A DNA stretch of 64,000 bases from an uncultured Pelagibacteraceae bacterium (GTDB lineage: Bacteria; Pseudomonadota; Alphaproteobacteria; Pelagibacterales; Pelagibacteraceae), in contig CACPHV010000003.1 in assembly GCA_902633985.1 (NCBI GenBank), positions 51,782-115,781 on the forward strand. Direction: 5' to 3'. Below, piece by piece: positions 37,698 to 45,822 of the stretch. The stretch's first letter is position 1, and each line of letters begins with the position of its first letter. The translations under genes were made by a program, and so were the position numbers. Below the pieces are notes generated by a model, which ran no database searches, was not told where the DNA came from, and was given only the letters and a program-made list of their open reading frames with translations.

Positions 37698-39134
37698 CTA
37701 GGCAATTTCATATTTTTTTTCTATAGACATAATAAATTCATTTATTTCATCTAATTTTTTTAATTCTTCATCGTCATCTCGATTTGATGCTTGATCTCTC
37801 AAGGTATCAATTTCTTGGTAGGCCATTCCTATGGTTTGCCACTTTTCTCTATTTTTACTTAAAATTCGTCTAGCAATTTCACTTTTTATATTTTTATATA
37901 AATCTGGTGGCAAAATATGTGGTGCCTCTTGATAGATAATTTTTTGCCCAAACCAACTACATCTTTTATCTTGAAACTTATCCAACATTCTTAATTTATC
38001 TTCCCAAGAAGAACTATGCCAAGTTTTAAATAATTGGGTATCTTTGTTGGGAATAAATTTTTCATATAAAGTTTCTTCTGGCAATAAATCTTCTTGGTTT
38101 TGAGTTTGAGCTTTTTCTTCAGCCGCTTCTCTATTAATGATTTGAATATTTTTACAGAAATTTTCACTACTTCTAACTATTTTTGCTCTTTTTTGAATTG
38201 TTTCTAAATCTAAGTCTACATATGCCTTTTCCTTTAATGCAAACTTTTTATCTAATACAACAGGTGCTTTATTAGTTTTTATCACTCTAAGTGCTTTTGG
38301 ACTAAACTTTTTTAAATAAACTTTAAGATCATTTACTGACAAGTTTAATAATGGTTCGGGATCTCTTCTTAAATCAAATAAATATCCCCACGATGCGTAT
38401 AATGGATGAAAACAATGGTCTGGATGCAGTGTAGAGACAAGGTAGATCATATTTTTTCCTTTAACATTTTCAAATATTGAATAAACACCTTCACTTTTTA
38501 AAATAGTCTCAACACTATTTTTTGTCGATGTACTTAAAAAATTTTCCCAATTGTCTTTATGTTTATCTTTTATAATTCTAAGAATTTTTAAGCTTGTGAA
38601 CGCGTCATGATAGGCTGTGTGTTGTTGAGAGGTATCAAATCCTTGTTGTCTAGCTAAACCTTCTAGAGCAAGACTTTCATTTCCTGCTTCTGTTAATTCA
38701 GTCTTTAATGTTTCAGGATTTAAAGTTTGAGCAACTCTTGCAACGTGTAAACCATCATGTTCTTTATTAGGTGATGAGTGTGTAATATATGGATATCTGT
38801 TTCCTTTAAAAAAATTAAAATGAAACATACGCCTATCAAAATTTAAGTTACTCCAACCCATAAACAATGCTGGGCCAGCCTTAGAAAAAAAGTTTTCTAC
38901 AGCGCCTAAAAAATCATAATGCGAATAATTGCCTTTGGTAAGTAAATCAATACTTGTTGAATTAACCAATAAGGCTTTTGCACTTGGAACTTCGCCTTCA
39001 GGCATTCTGCCACGAATATTTAGCTTACCAATTTCTTTTAAATTTTTATCAACAACTACAGCACCTACTTCAATTATTGAGCCCCAAATTGTGCTGTTGG
39101 TTGTTTCTGTATCGTAAATTACTATTTTATCCAT
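37698..39134 (-). CDS. sbcB: exodeoxyribonuclease I (SbcB-like)
   Basis: Single-strand 3'-5' DNA exonuclease of the DEDDh class. The N terminus has IYDTETT (catalytic D and E) and SNLNFDRRMFHF, and the third and fourth acidic/His positions are in QHTAYHDAFTS (about residue 178). The middle region (STLHPDHCFHP, VIKTNKAPVVLD) resembles the SH3-like and linker regions of E. coli ExoI, which I infer from memory of that protein. The length of 478 aa equals that of ExoI (475). It is 6 bp downstream of the PD-(D/E)XK nuclease gene, suggesting co-expression. Confidence 0.88.
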   Translation of the reverse strand: MDKIVIYDTETTNSTIWGSIIEVGAVVVDKNLKEIGKLNIRGRMPEGEVPSAKALLVNSTSIDLLTKGNYSHYDFLGAVENFFSKAGPALFMGWSNLNFDRRMFHFNFFKGNRYPYITHSSPNKEHDGLHVARVAQTLNPETLKTELTEAGNESLALEGLARQQGFDTSQQHTAYHDAFTSLKILRIIKDKHKDNWENFLSTSTKNSVETILKSEGVYSIFENVKGKNMIYLVSTLHPDHCFHPLYASWGYLFDLRRDPEPLLNLSVNDLKVYLKKFSPKALRVIKTNKAPVVLDKKFALKEKAYVDLDLETIQKRAKIVRSSENFCKNIQIINREAAEEKAQTQNQEDLLPEETLYEKFIPNKDTQLFKTWHSSSWEDKLRMLDKFQDKRCSWFGQKIIYQEAPHILPPDLYKNIKSEIARRILSKNREKWQTIGMAYQEIDTLRDQASNRDDDEELKKLDEINEFIMSIEKKYEIA

Positions 39135-39140
39135 AAATTC

Positions 39141-39827
39141 TTAAGTTAAATTTGATAGCTCATTAAATTTTTTTAATCTTCCCAAAAACAAATTTTGATA
39201 AACAACTAAATCGTGTCCTTGAATTTTAAACTCTTGAAATAATTTATCTACTGTGCAAACCAAAATTACACAAGAAGTGATATTGGAGTTATACACAATA
39301 TTATGTGCTAATGAATATGCACTTGTTTGAAGAAGCCATGAGTCTATATACTCAGCTTTTTTGGGTTTATTACTTTGTTTAAAATCAATTATTGTTTCTT
39401 TCCCTTCATACACTCCAACACAATCAGCAGTACCTGCATACTTTTCTGGATAATAAAGAGTGCATTCAACACCCCAAATTTCATCCAATCTATTTTTCAA
39501 ACCTTTTTCTATAATTTCTTTAGCCATTAATTTGTATTGTTCATTATCTTCAAAAAAACTTAAATTTTCTCTTCCCAGTAAATAAGACTCTAAATAGTTG
39601 TGCATTTGAGATCCCCTGCTACTTGCTGCCTTTGTTATCGCTTCAGCTTCTTTTTGACCTGTTCTTTCACGCCAATTAACGAGAGCAGCCTTATCTTCCT
39701 CTGATTTTGTTACATCAAGTATTGAGGTTACACTTGGTAATTTTTTCTCCCCTAAAAGATATCTTCTAATTCCATCTACAGTTGCTCTTGAGGATGTAGG
39801 ATAATCATATTTTTTATTCCATTTCAT
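39141..39827 (-). CDS. PD-(D/E)XK nuclease, MGME1/RecB-like
   Basis: Predicted exonuclease of the RecB-like PD-(D/E)XK group, resembling the mitochondrial genome maintenance exonuclease 1 and phage-type nucleases. The catalytic block is GTADCVGVYEGKETIIDFKQ (about residues 134-153): the Asp of GTAD, then DFK. An upstream SRGSQMHNYLESYL supplies the RGxxxH-type helix. It has no helicase part, and its 228 aa make up a stand-alone nuclease. It is transcribed with the ExoI-like gene and diverges from rmuC across 75 bp. The substrate is not known from sequence. Confidence 0.8.
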   Translation of the reverse strand: MKWNKKYDYPTSSRATVDGIRRYLLGEKKLPSVTSILDVTKSEEDKAALVNWRERTGQKEAEAITKAASSRGSQMHNYLESYLLGRENLSFFEDNEQYKLMAKEIIEKGLKNRLDEIWGVECTLYYPEKYAGTADCVGVYEGKETIIDFKQSNKPKKAEYIDSWLLQTSAYSLAHNIVYNSNITSCVILVCTVDKLFQEFKIQGHDLVVYQNLFLGRLKKFNELSNLT

Positions 39828-39902
39828 GATGAATCGAGTGATACCTTGTACTATTAAGTTTAATAATTATCTACTAGATATGATAAAAAGTTAAATTAAA
39901 TT

Positions 39903-41072
39903 ATGGAAGCAATTTTAGGAGTAATAGTAGGATTTGTAGCATTTGGTGTTGTATGGTTTTTTTTACTAAAAGCAAAAAACAATCAAGCAACAATTGATGA
40001 ACTGAAATTAAAAGAAGAAGAATTAAAAAAATCTCAAATAGATTTAGCTACACGGGAGGCAGAGATAAAAGCTGCGGAGGATGCAAAAAAAGATTTAACA
40101 AAACAACTTGACGATAAAAAAGTAGAGGTAACAAACCTTTATAAGAAAGTTGATGGTATCGTTCAAGGAGTAGGTGAATACAAATCAATTTCTGAAAAAG
40201 CAATTAACAAACATGATGAAGCAATAGCACGGCATACAAATTGGTGGGAAAAACTCACAACTAACATCACATATCAAGGAAAATTTAATCAAGAAATTTT
40301 AGAAAATCTTTTAGAAAGTGCAAATCTTGTAAAGGATAGAGATTTTTTTCCACAAAAAAAACAAACTACTTATGACATTGATGGTAATGAAGATAAAGAT
40401 GTAATTCCTGATATGCTTGTAAAATTTCCTGAGAGAAATTATATCATTGATGCTAAAATGTCTTTAACTCATTGGACAAAATACATTAATGAGAAAGATG
40501 AAAATCGAAAAAAACAATATCTTAAAGATCATATATCATCAGTTAGAAATCACTTATTTGGACCAAAAGGTTTAGCTAAGAAAAATTATAACAAACTATA
40601 TGGAATAAAATCATTACAGTCTGTTATTGTTTTTTTCCCAGCATCAAGCTTATATTCTGTAACACTTGATGCTGATAAAACTCTTCAAACAGAGGCTCTT
40701 AAAGCAAACTTTATTTTATCATCCCCTACTGAGCTGTTGAATATGATTAAGGTTTTTGAGCAAATCAAAAGTGAAAAGAAGCAAATAGAAAATATTAGTA
40801 AGATCATAACCTCTGCTAGTAAGATATTTGATAAATACTCAGATGTTAAAACTGCTATTAAAGGAGCGCTTCAATCATATAAAACTCATGCAAATCAACT
40901 ACAAAGTCTAGTTACAAAATCTTGGGGCTCACAAGGTTTAGAGAAGCAAATAAAAAAACTTGAAGATGAACATGGCGTAATACCTGGAAAACAAATTCCT
41001 GAAATACCACCTGAACAAGCAAATATTACTGAGGTTACAGATCCAGAGGAAGACAAAGATAAGTTAAACTGA
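39903..41072 (+). CDS. rmuC: DNA recombination protein RmuC
   Basis: One N-terminal membrane helix (residues 3-22) is followed by a coiled coil (about 28-80) and then the RmuC nuclease-like domain, with WEKLTTNITYQGKFNQEILENLL, VIPDMLVKFPERNYIIDAKMSL and LQSVIVFFPASSLY. The IPDM...IIDAK region looks like a PD-(D/E)XK active site. The length of 389 aa is on the short side for RmuC. E. coli RmuC limits DNA inversions, and RmuC homologues are often grouped with anti-plasmid or repair nucleases. It is divergent from the two nuclease genes. Confidence 0.9.
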   Translation: MEAILGVIVGFVAFGVVWFFLLKAKNNQATIDELKLKEEELKKSQIDLATREAEIKAAEDAKKDLTKQLDDKKVEVTNLYKKVDGIVQGVGEYKSISEKAINKHDEAIARHTNWWEKLTTNITYQGKFNQEILENLLESANLVKDRDFFPQKKQTTYDIDGNEDKDVIPDMLVKFPERNYIIDAKMSLTHWTKYINEKDENRKKQYLKDHISSVRNHLFGPKGLAKKNYNKLYGIKSLQSVIVFFPASSLYSVTLDADKTLQTEALKANFILSSPTELLNMIKVFEQIKSEKKQIENISKIITSASKIFDKYSDVKTAIKGALQSYKTHANQLQSLVTKSWGSQGLEKQIKKLEDEHGVIPGKQIPEIPPEQANITEVTDPEEDKDKLN

Positions 41073-41077
41073 TCAAA

Positions 41078-41208
41078 TGGAATTAGCTTTTATAATTAAA
41101 ATATTCTTTTTTATTGCTGGTATTATAACTTTATACGCAATAGGTAGGAACCTTGATATTATCAAAATTATACTAATTTATTGGAAAGACTTAATTTTTA
41201 GAAAGTAA
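41078..41208 (+). pseudogene. small membrane-protein ORF that appears frameshifted
   Basis: Read from the ATG at 41078, the frame gives MELAFIIK and then stops early (TAA after 16 codons). The +1-shifted frame from about 41101 continues with a convincing one-helix membrane peptide, IFFFIAGIITLYAIGR then NLDIIKIILIYWKDLIFRK, ending at a TAA at 41206-41208. One extra base in the TTAAATATT stretch would join the two into a 43-aa protein. It could be a real frameshift, a base-call error in an A-run, or an ORF with a non-ATG start. Too short for the ORF track. No function is assigned. Confidence 0.4.
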
Positions 41209-41880
41209 TTTTACTATTTTTTTAAGATCTATTTTATTATTGGATGACTTAGAAATCATCATACAAGCCTCTGATCTTAATATCTCTCCATCCTTTAAAA
41301 TACGTAAATTATTTGCTTTTAAAGTTTCTCCAGTGGAAGTGATATCTGTAATTATCTCCGAAGAGCCCGTAAAAGGATAGGCTTCAGTTGCACCCAAACT
41401 ATCAATTAATTTAAATTGGGTAACACCCTTTGAAAACAAAAATTCCCTTGTTAAATTTGGATATTTTGTTGCAACTCTTAATCTTTTCTTTTTCTTATCT
41501 TTAAATTCAAATGCAATTTCCTCTAAATCCGCAACAGTTTGTACATCTATCCATGGATCTGGAATTGCAACTACTAATGTGGCCTTACCAAAATTATATC
41601 TTTTTAAAACATTAATTTTTTTTTGAGTGTTTATTTCGCTTTCTTTTAATAAATCAAAACCAGAGAAACCTATATCCAGAGATCCATCGCCAAGTCTTTC
41701 GACAATCTCTCTTGCATGAAGATATAAAATCTTGATATTTTTATATTGCTTTATTGATCCTAAAAGATCTCTTTCTCCTCTTTCAGAAATAAGATTTAGC
41801 TTGTTTTTTTTAAAAATATTTAAAACATCTTTTCTAAGTCTGCCTTTGCTTGGAATTCCAATTTTAATTAATTTATTCAT
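41191..41880 (-). CDS. hisG: ATP phosphoribosyltransferase, short form
   Basis: First step of histidine synthesis. At 229 aa it is the short HisG lacking the regulatory ACT-like C-terminal domain, so it needs HisZ, which is encoded nearby at 42.7 kb. The N-terminal IGIPSKGRLRKDVL, DIGFSGFDLL and the PRPP-site block ITDITSTGETLKANNLRIL are diagnostic. Its start overlaps the stop of the upstream sulfotransferase gene by 8 bp, so the two are probably co-translated. Confidence 0.96.
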   Translation of the reverse strand: MNKLIKIGIPSKGRLRKDVLNIFKKNKLNLISERGERDLLGSIKQYKNIKILYLHAREIVERLGDGSLDIGFSGFDLLKESEINTQKKINVLKRYNFGKATLVVAIPDPWIDVQTVADLEEIAFEFKDKKKKRLRVATKYPNLTREFLFSKGVTQFKLIDSLGATEAYPFTGSSEIITDITSTGETLKANNLRILKDGEILRSEACMMISKSSNNKIDLKKIVKLLSKN

Positions 41881-42718
41881 ATTTATATTTTTTTATTTGA
41901 TCTTTATAAAATTCGGTCATTTCATTTATCATTTTTTTATCTAATAAATTTCTAAAATCATTTTTTTTTCCTAAATTAAAAAACTTAATTTTTTCATTTG
42001 TTTTTTTAGAAACTAATGCCTCTTTAAAACCATCATCTTTTTCAAGTTTTTGTAATTTTTCAAATTCACATAATTTAATTACCTGATTAATTTTATCAGA
42101 ATTAATATCAATATTAGAATTAGTTGTATCTCTTAAAAAATTTAAAATTGATTTAAAAGTTTTAAAAGTATCAGCTTGTAAGTCCTCATATCTTATAGTT
42201 AAAACAGGAAACTTTTTACATTCAGACCAACTTTCCTGATGAAATTTCCATGAAAATAAAGGAACAAAGCCTAAAAATTTATTATTTTTTTTTTCAATCA
42301 AAGCCTTTTTTTCATTTTTCATAAAATCAAAAGCCTCATTTTTATTTATTTGATAATGATTGGATAAAGATGTTACCACGTTTCTTGGATCTCTTACTAT
42401 GTGTATTGCTGCTATCGTGTTTTTACTATCTGTAAAACTGAAATTATTTATTTTACACAATGCATTGTGTGTTTTAAAAAATCTTAGTTTTTTGTCTTTA
42501 TTAATATTCTCTTGTTCTTTAATCCAGTATTTCGCAGTACTTTCAGGTTGTAAAAATGTATCTTCATATTTTTTAAAATAATTTACACTTGGAAATTGGT
42601 CTATGAAATTTAGAAGATCAAAATTAAAGTCACTATCTTTTTGATAAAAATAAGATGCTATTAAAGATCTTAACCAGGTATTTCCACTTTTAGGATATGA
42701 TGCAAGCCAAATTATCAT
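41873..42718 (-). CDS. sulfotransferase domain protein
   Basis: PAPS-dependent sulfotransferase fold. The 5'-phosphosulfate loop is LASYPKSGNTWLR (residues 5-17) and the 3'-phosphate site is HIVRDPRNVVTSLSNHY (about 106-122). Length 281 aa, no signal peptide or membrane segment. The acceptor cannot be told; cell-surface glycans or small molecules are possible. It lies between hisZ and hisG, overlapping hisG by 8 bp and 3 bp after hisZ. Nothing in histidine synthesis needs this enzyme, so it looks like an insertion into the cluster. Confidence 0.88.
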   Translation of the reverse strand: MIIWLASYPKSGNTWLRSLIASYFYQKDSDFNFDLLNFIDQFPSVNYFKKYEDTFLQPESTAKYWIKEQENINKDKKLRFFKTHNALCKINNFSFTDSKNTIAAIHIVRDPRNVVTSLSNHYQINKNEAFDFMKNEKKALIEKKNNKFLGFVPLFSWKFHQESWSECKKFPVLTIRYEDLQADTFKTFKSILNFLRDTTNSNIDINSDKINQVIKLCEFEKLQKLEKDDGFKEALVSKKTNEKIKFFNLGKKNDFRNLLDKKMINEMTEFYKDQIKKYKYE

Positions 42719-42721
42719 TAT

Positions 42722-43768
42722 TTATAAATTTAAAGCAGCACCTACCGCTGGTGTTTGTTTTTTTGATCCTAAATCTGAAATTAGACCATCATAGCGGCCA
42801 CCATTGATAATATTTTTTAATGAGTTTTTAGATTTAATATCAATTTTAAAAACCATTCCAGTGTAATATTCTAATTGCCTTCCAAAGGATGCAGAAAATA
42901 CTACATTTAATTTTGAAACATTGTTATTAGAAATTGGAAAATATTTTTGATCTACAGCTAAATTAATTCTGTTTTTTTTGAAAAATTTATTTAACTCTAT
43001 TGCCGCTTTATTTATTGGACATTTTATTTTTAAGAAATCTTTTATTATTTTAGAAACATTTTTTCCTTTACTAGCTCTTCTAGGGTCTTTTATTTTCTGA
43101 TCAAATCTTTTTAATATTTCATTAATTGTTCTTCCAGCCACAACATTTGACAAATCTTCTTTAAGCATTTTTAGGTAACGCTTTTTATCTATATCTACAA
43201 TTGTTGGATCCACATCTGAATTAGTTTCTAATCTTTTCAATAAATCATTGAAATATTCCTCTCTCCAGAAGTGTCTGGCTAATCTTAGCTTCCATCTCTT
43301 TGGAATATCTAATTTTGATATTAACAAATTAAATATTTCAACATTTCCAATAGTAAGCGTTCCTGAAGAATATCTGATATTTTGAAGTGATTTAAGAGAT
43401 GTATTTATAATTTCTTTATCGTCATTTTTCTCATCCTTAGATCCTAAAATTTCAAATCCGATTTGATTTCTAATGATTGAGTCTTTTTTGTTTTGTGATT
43501 TTCGATAAGCTTGACCACTATAAAAAATTTTTTCCTTACCTTTTAAGTTATTTTCTAAATATCTTAAACATGATGCAATCGTTAAATCTGGTCTAAGACA
43601 TAACTCGCTTCCATTCTGATCAGTAAAGGAGAAAATAAATTTTCTAAAATTTTCTCCAGATCTTTGAACAATGTGATTAGCCTCAATTACTGAGGGTAAA
43701 TCAATATATTTAAAACCCTTAGATTTTACCGATCTAAGGATATTTTCAGATAAGTTTTTTGACTTCAT
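42722..43768 (-). CDS. hisZ: ATP phosphoribosyltransferase regulatory subunit
   Basis: Catalytically inactive relative of histidyl-tRNA synthetase that completes and regulates short-form HisG. It has the class II fold with LCLRPDLTIASCLRYL, SGQAYRKSQNKKDSI and YYTGMVFKI but not the full HisRS active-site set. The length of 348 aa is normal. It overlaps hisS by 23 bp, forming hisS-hisZ-(sulfotransferase)-hisG, an arrangement common in Alphaproteobacteria apart from the insertion. Confidence 0.93.
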   Translation of the reverse strand: MKSKNLSENILRSVKSKGFKYIDLPSVIEANHIVQRSGENFRKFIFSFTDQNGSELCLRPDLTIASCLRYLENNLKGKEKIFYSGQAYRKSQNKKDSIIRNQIGFEILGSKDEKNDDKEIINTSLKSLQNIRYSSGTLTIGNVEIFNLLISKLDIPKRWKLRLARHFWREEYFNDLLKRLETNSDVDPTIVDIDKKRYLKMLKEDLSNVVAGRTINEILKRFDQKIKDPRRASKGKNVSKIIKDFLKIKCPINKAAIELNKFFKKNRINLAVDQKYFPISNNNVSKLNVVFSASFGRQLEYYTGMVFKIDIKSKNSLKNIINGGRYDGLISDLGSKKQTPAVGAALNL

Positions 43769-45140
43769 CGATTAAATTTTCTTTTGGAAATGTTTTATTG
43801 TTTTCACCCTTAACACCTTTGAGATTTTTTATATTGACTGTATTTCCTTTAAATTCATTTTCACCACATATTATGGCAACATTTAGCTCACGTTTGTTCG
43901 CTAAAGTTAGTTGCTTACCTAAATTTTTCTTTGAATCTAAAAAAATTTCAGCATTGATATTATTATTTCTTAATAGATCTAAAATTTCATAGTAATTTTT
44001 AAGATATTTTTCATCCATTACACAAACTAAAACTGGTTTTTGACTATCTACTTTTATTTGATCTAATTGCATCAAAGCAAATAACAATCGATCAACTCCA
44101 AAACTAATTCCAGTACCTGGAATATCTACACCTTTAAATCTAGATATTAATTTTGCATAAGCTCCACCAGAACAAATACTACCTATATCAACCTCTTTAC
44201 CTTTGTTATTTGTAACTTTAAAATTTAGATTTGTTTCAACAATGAAATCTGAATAATAAGCCAATCCCCTAACAATTGTAAAATTTGTTTTGACCTGATT
44301 TGAATTTAAACTGTAACCCAATACTTCAAATACTTGTTCTAATTCCTTTATACCTTCTTGAGACAAAGGATTTTTTAATGTTTCTTTTAATTCTTTTAAA
44401 TCTTTAATTTTTAGAAAATTAAGTATTTCAGAAGCTTGTTCATCGTTTAAATCTGCACCCTTAGTGATTGCACCGCTTATATCTTTTCTCTCTTTTTTAA
44501 GAAGTTCTTCAACACCTTTTAAACCAAAACCTGGTTTATCTAATTTATCAATTGCCCTAATTACTTTAACTTGCTTTTCTTCTGATATTTTTAAATCATC
44601 AATTAATCCTTGAACTATTTTTCTGTTACTAATGTTAATTGTAAATTGATCTTTTTTTAGACCACAATCTAACAAAGTACTTGATATTAAATTACAAAGC
44701 TCAGCATTTGCCTGGGCAGAATTAACATTTCCAACAATATCAAAATCAGCTTGCATAAATTCCCTGTACCTTCCGTTACCGGCCTTTTCATTTCTAAAGA
44801 CATTTTGAATGGCATACCTTTTAAAGATTGATGGAAGTTCTTGATTATTTTGTGCAACAAATCTAGCTAGTGGGCTTGAAAGATCATACCTAAGAGTAAT
44901 CCTTTTTTCTCCATCCTGAAATGAGAATACATCAGACATAGGATTAGCGTCATCTTCTGCCAAAAAAGATCCTATATTTTCACTTATCTCAAACGAAGGG
45001 GTTTCCAGAGCCTCTGCTCCAAATTTAATAAAATTATTCTCAATAGCTTTTAAAAGCTTTTTTTTGAGAAGAAGTTTTTTATCCCAACGATCTTCAAATC
45101 CTGAAGGTAATCCAGGAATTAATTTTTTTTCTTTATTCAT
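43746..45140 (-). CDS. hisS: histidyl-tRNA synthetase
   Basis: Class II aminoacyl-tRNA synthetase. Motif 2 region FKRYAIQNVFRNEKAGNGRYREFMQADFDIVG, the His-A signature region VRGLAYYSDFIVE and motif 3 GTGISFGVDRLLFAL are present. The anticodon-binding domain is at the C terminus. The track's start (45188) would place the first 16 codons inside the tRNA-His gene. The next ATG (MNKEKKLIPGLPSGFEDR) gives the normal HisRS N terminus and begins 4 bp after the tRNA's CCA. Product length is 464 aa. Confidence 0.95.
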   Translation of the reverse strand: MNKEKKLIPGLPSGFEDRWDKKLLLKKKLLKAIENNFIKFGAEALETPSFEISENIGSFLAEDDANPMSDVFSFQDGEKRITLRYDLSSPLARFVAQNNQELPSIFKRYAIQNVFRNEKAGNGRYREFMQADFDIVGNVNSAQANAELCNLISSTLLDCGLKKDQFTINISNRKIVQGLIDDLKISEEKQVKVIRAIDKLDKPGFGLKGVEELLKKERKDISGAITKGADLNDEQASEILNFLKIKDLKELKETLKNPLSQEGIKELEQVFEVLGYSLNSNQVKTNFTIVRGLAYYSDFIVETNLNFKVTNNKGKEVDIGSICSGGAYAKLISRFKGVDIPGTGISFGVDRLLFALMQLDQIKVDSQKPVLVCVMDEKYLKNYYEILDLLRNNNINAEIFLDSKKNLGKQLTLANKRELNVAIICGENEFKGNTVNIKNLKGVKGENNKTFPKENLIDEVKKLI

Positions 45141-45144
45141 TTTT

Positions 45145-45219
45145 TGGTACCCGGGCTGAGAGTCGAACTCAAACTTAAAGTTCCACAAACTTCCGTGCTA
45201 ACCATTACACCACCCGGGC
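45145..45219 (-). tRNA. tRNA-His (anticodon GTG)
   Basis: The cloverleaf folds from GCCCGGG at 45213-45219 to the encoded CCA. The anticodon arm is GAAGT-TTGTGGA-ACTTT with anticodon GTG, and the T arm is TTGAG-TTCGACT-CTCAG. The base before G1 is A and the discriminator is A, so the usual G-1:C73 pair of tRNA-His is not encoded. Loss of this identity pair is known in a set of Alphaproteobacteria. It lies just upstream of hisS, probably in one transcript. Confidence 0.95.
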
Positions 45220-45395
45220 TTATCCTCTTTGTTTTTATCTTATTTTATGTGGATTTAAAATTATAATATAAATAAATAGCCTACTGGCTATGGAAACAGT
45301 TTCTGTGAGTACTTCTAAAAGTCTTTCTGTATGTAATATTTATATTCATGAGCAGTCTTTTAGACAAAAAAAATTAATATTCAAGGTCTAAATAG
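45220..45395 (-). ncRNA. non-coding stretch with possible structured RNA upstream of tRNA-His
   Basis: No ORF is visible here. Read on the minus strand, GTCTAAAAGAC (45355-45365) can fold on itself or pair with CTTTTAGA (45314-45321), and ATAGCC-AGTA-GGCTAT (45276-45291) forms a 6-bp hairpin followed by a T-rich tract, like a weak terminator. TTGAAT lies upstream near 45377-45382. These could make a small RNA of about 90-120 nt or just the tRNA-His leader and promoter region. It matches no RNA family I recognise. Confidence 0.3.
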
Positions 45396-45432
45396 AAAAA
45401 GGACGTTTATCTATTTGATATATAAAACGCCC
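45396..45432 (-). terminator. intrinsic terminator of cspA
   Basis: On the minus strand GGGCGTTT (45425-45432) pairs with AAACGTCC (about 45401-45408, one G-T pair), giving an 8-bp stem followed by TTTTT. It lies about 20 bp after the cspA stop, as expected for a short monocistronic cold-shock transcript. Confidence 0.75.
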
Positions 45433-45450
45433 TTTTAAATAATTTCTAAA

Positions 45451-45663
45451 TTAGTCTATTTTTTTTAAATTAACTGCAGAAGGACCTTTGGGACCATCTT
45501 CTAATGTGAATTCAAGTTTATCACCTTCATTGAGATATCTCATACCAGCAGCTTTTACCGCTGAAGCGTGAACAAAGGCATCTTTTTCTTTATCATCTCT
45601 TTCAATGAAGCCATATCCCTTTTTACCATTATACCATTTAATTTTTCCTTGTAGTGTACTCAT
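45451..45663 (-). CDS. cold-shock protein (CspA family)
   Basis: Single cold-shock domain of 70 aa, with RNP1 KGYGFIERDD and RNP2 DAFVHASAV. Single-stranded nucleic acid-binding protein that can act as RNA chaperone. It has its own terminator downstream. The 80-bp leader before the start follows tRNA-Phe; an AAGGACTAAGAAATAAG-like purine-rich stretch precedes the ATG. Assignment to a particular csp paralogue is not possible. Confidence 0.95.
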   Translation of the reverse strand: MSTLQGKIKWYNGKKGYGFIERDDKEKDAFVHASAVKAAGMRYLNEGDKLEFTLEDGPKGPSAVNLKKID

Positions 45664-45743
45664 CTTATTTCTTAGTCCTTTTGTTATTTATTATCTCTTA
45701 AAAGTAATTTCTTTTACGATTATTTCAAGATGAAACTTTTTGG

Positions 45744-45818
45744 TGGTGGCTGAGGAAGGATTCGCACCTCCGACACAAGCCTTTTCAGGGCTCTGCTCTA
45801 CTCCTGAGCTACTCAGCC
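45744..45818 (-). tRNA. tRNA-Phe (anticodon GAA)
   Basis: Acceptor GGCTGAG pairs with CTCAGCC. The anticodon arm is GAGCC-CTGAAAA-GGCTT, with anticodon GAA. A73 and CCA are encoded, and a second CCA follows immediately, so the DNA reads ACCACCA. The gene lies between infA and cspA on the same strand. Confidence 0.96.
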
Positions 45819-45822
45819 TTAT

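Noticed and set aside
45141-45188. Longer N terminus of HisS proposed by the ORF track
   Set aside because: The extra 16 codons fall inside the tRNA-His gene, and the next ATG gives the normal HisRS start.
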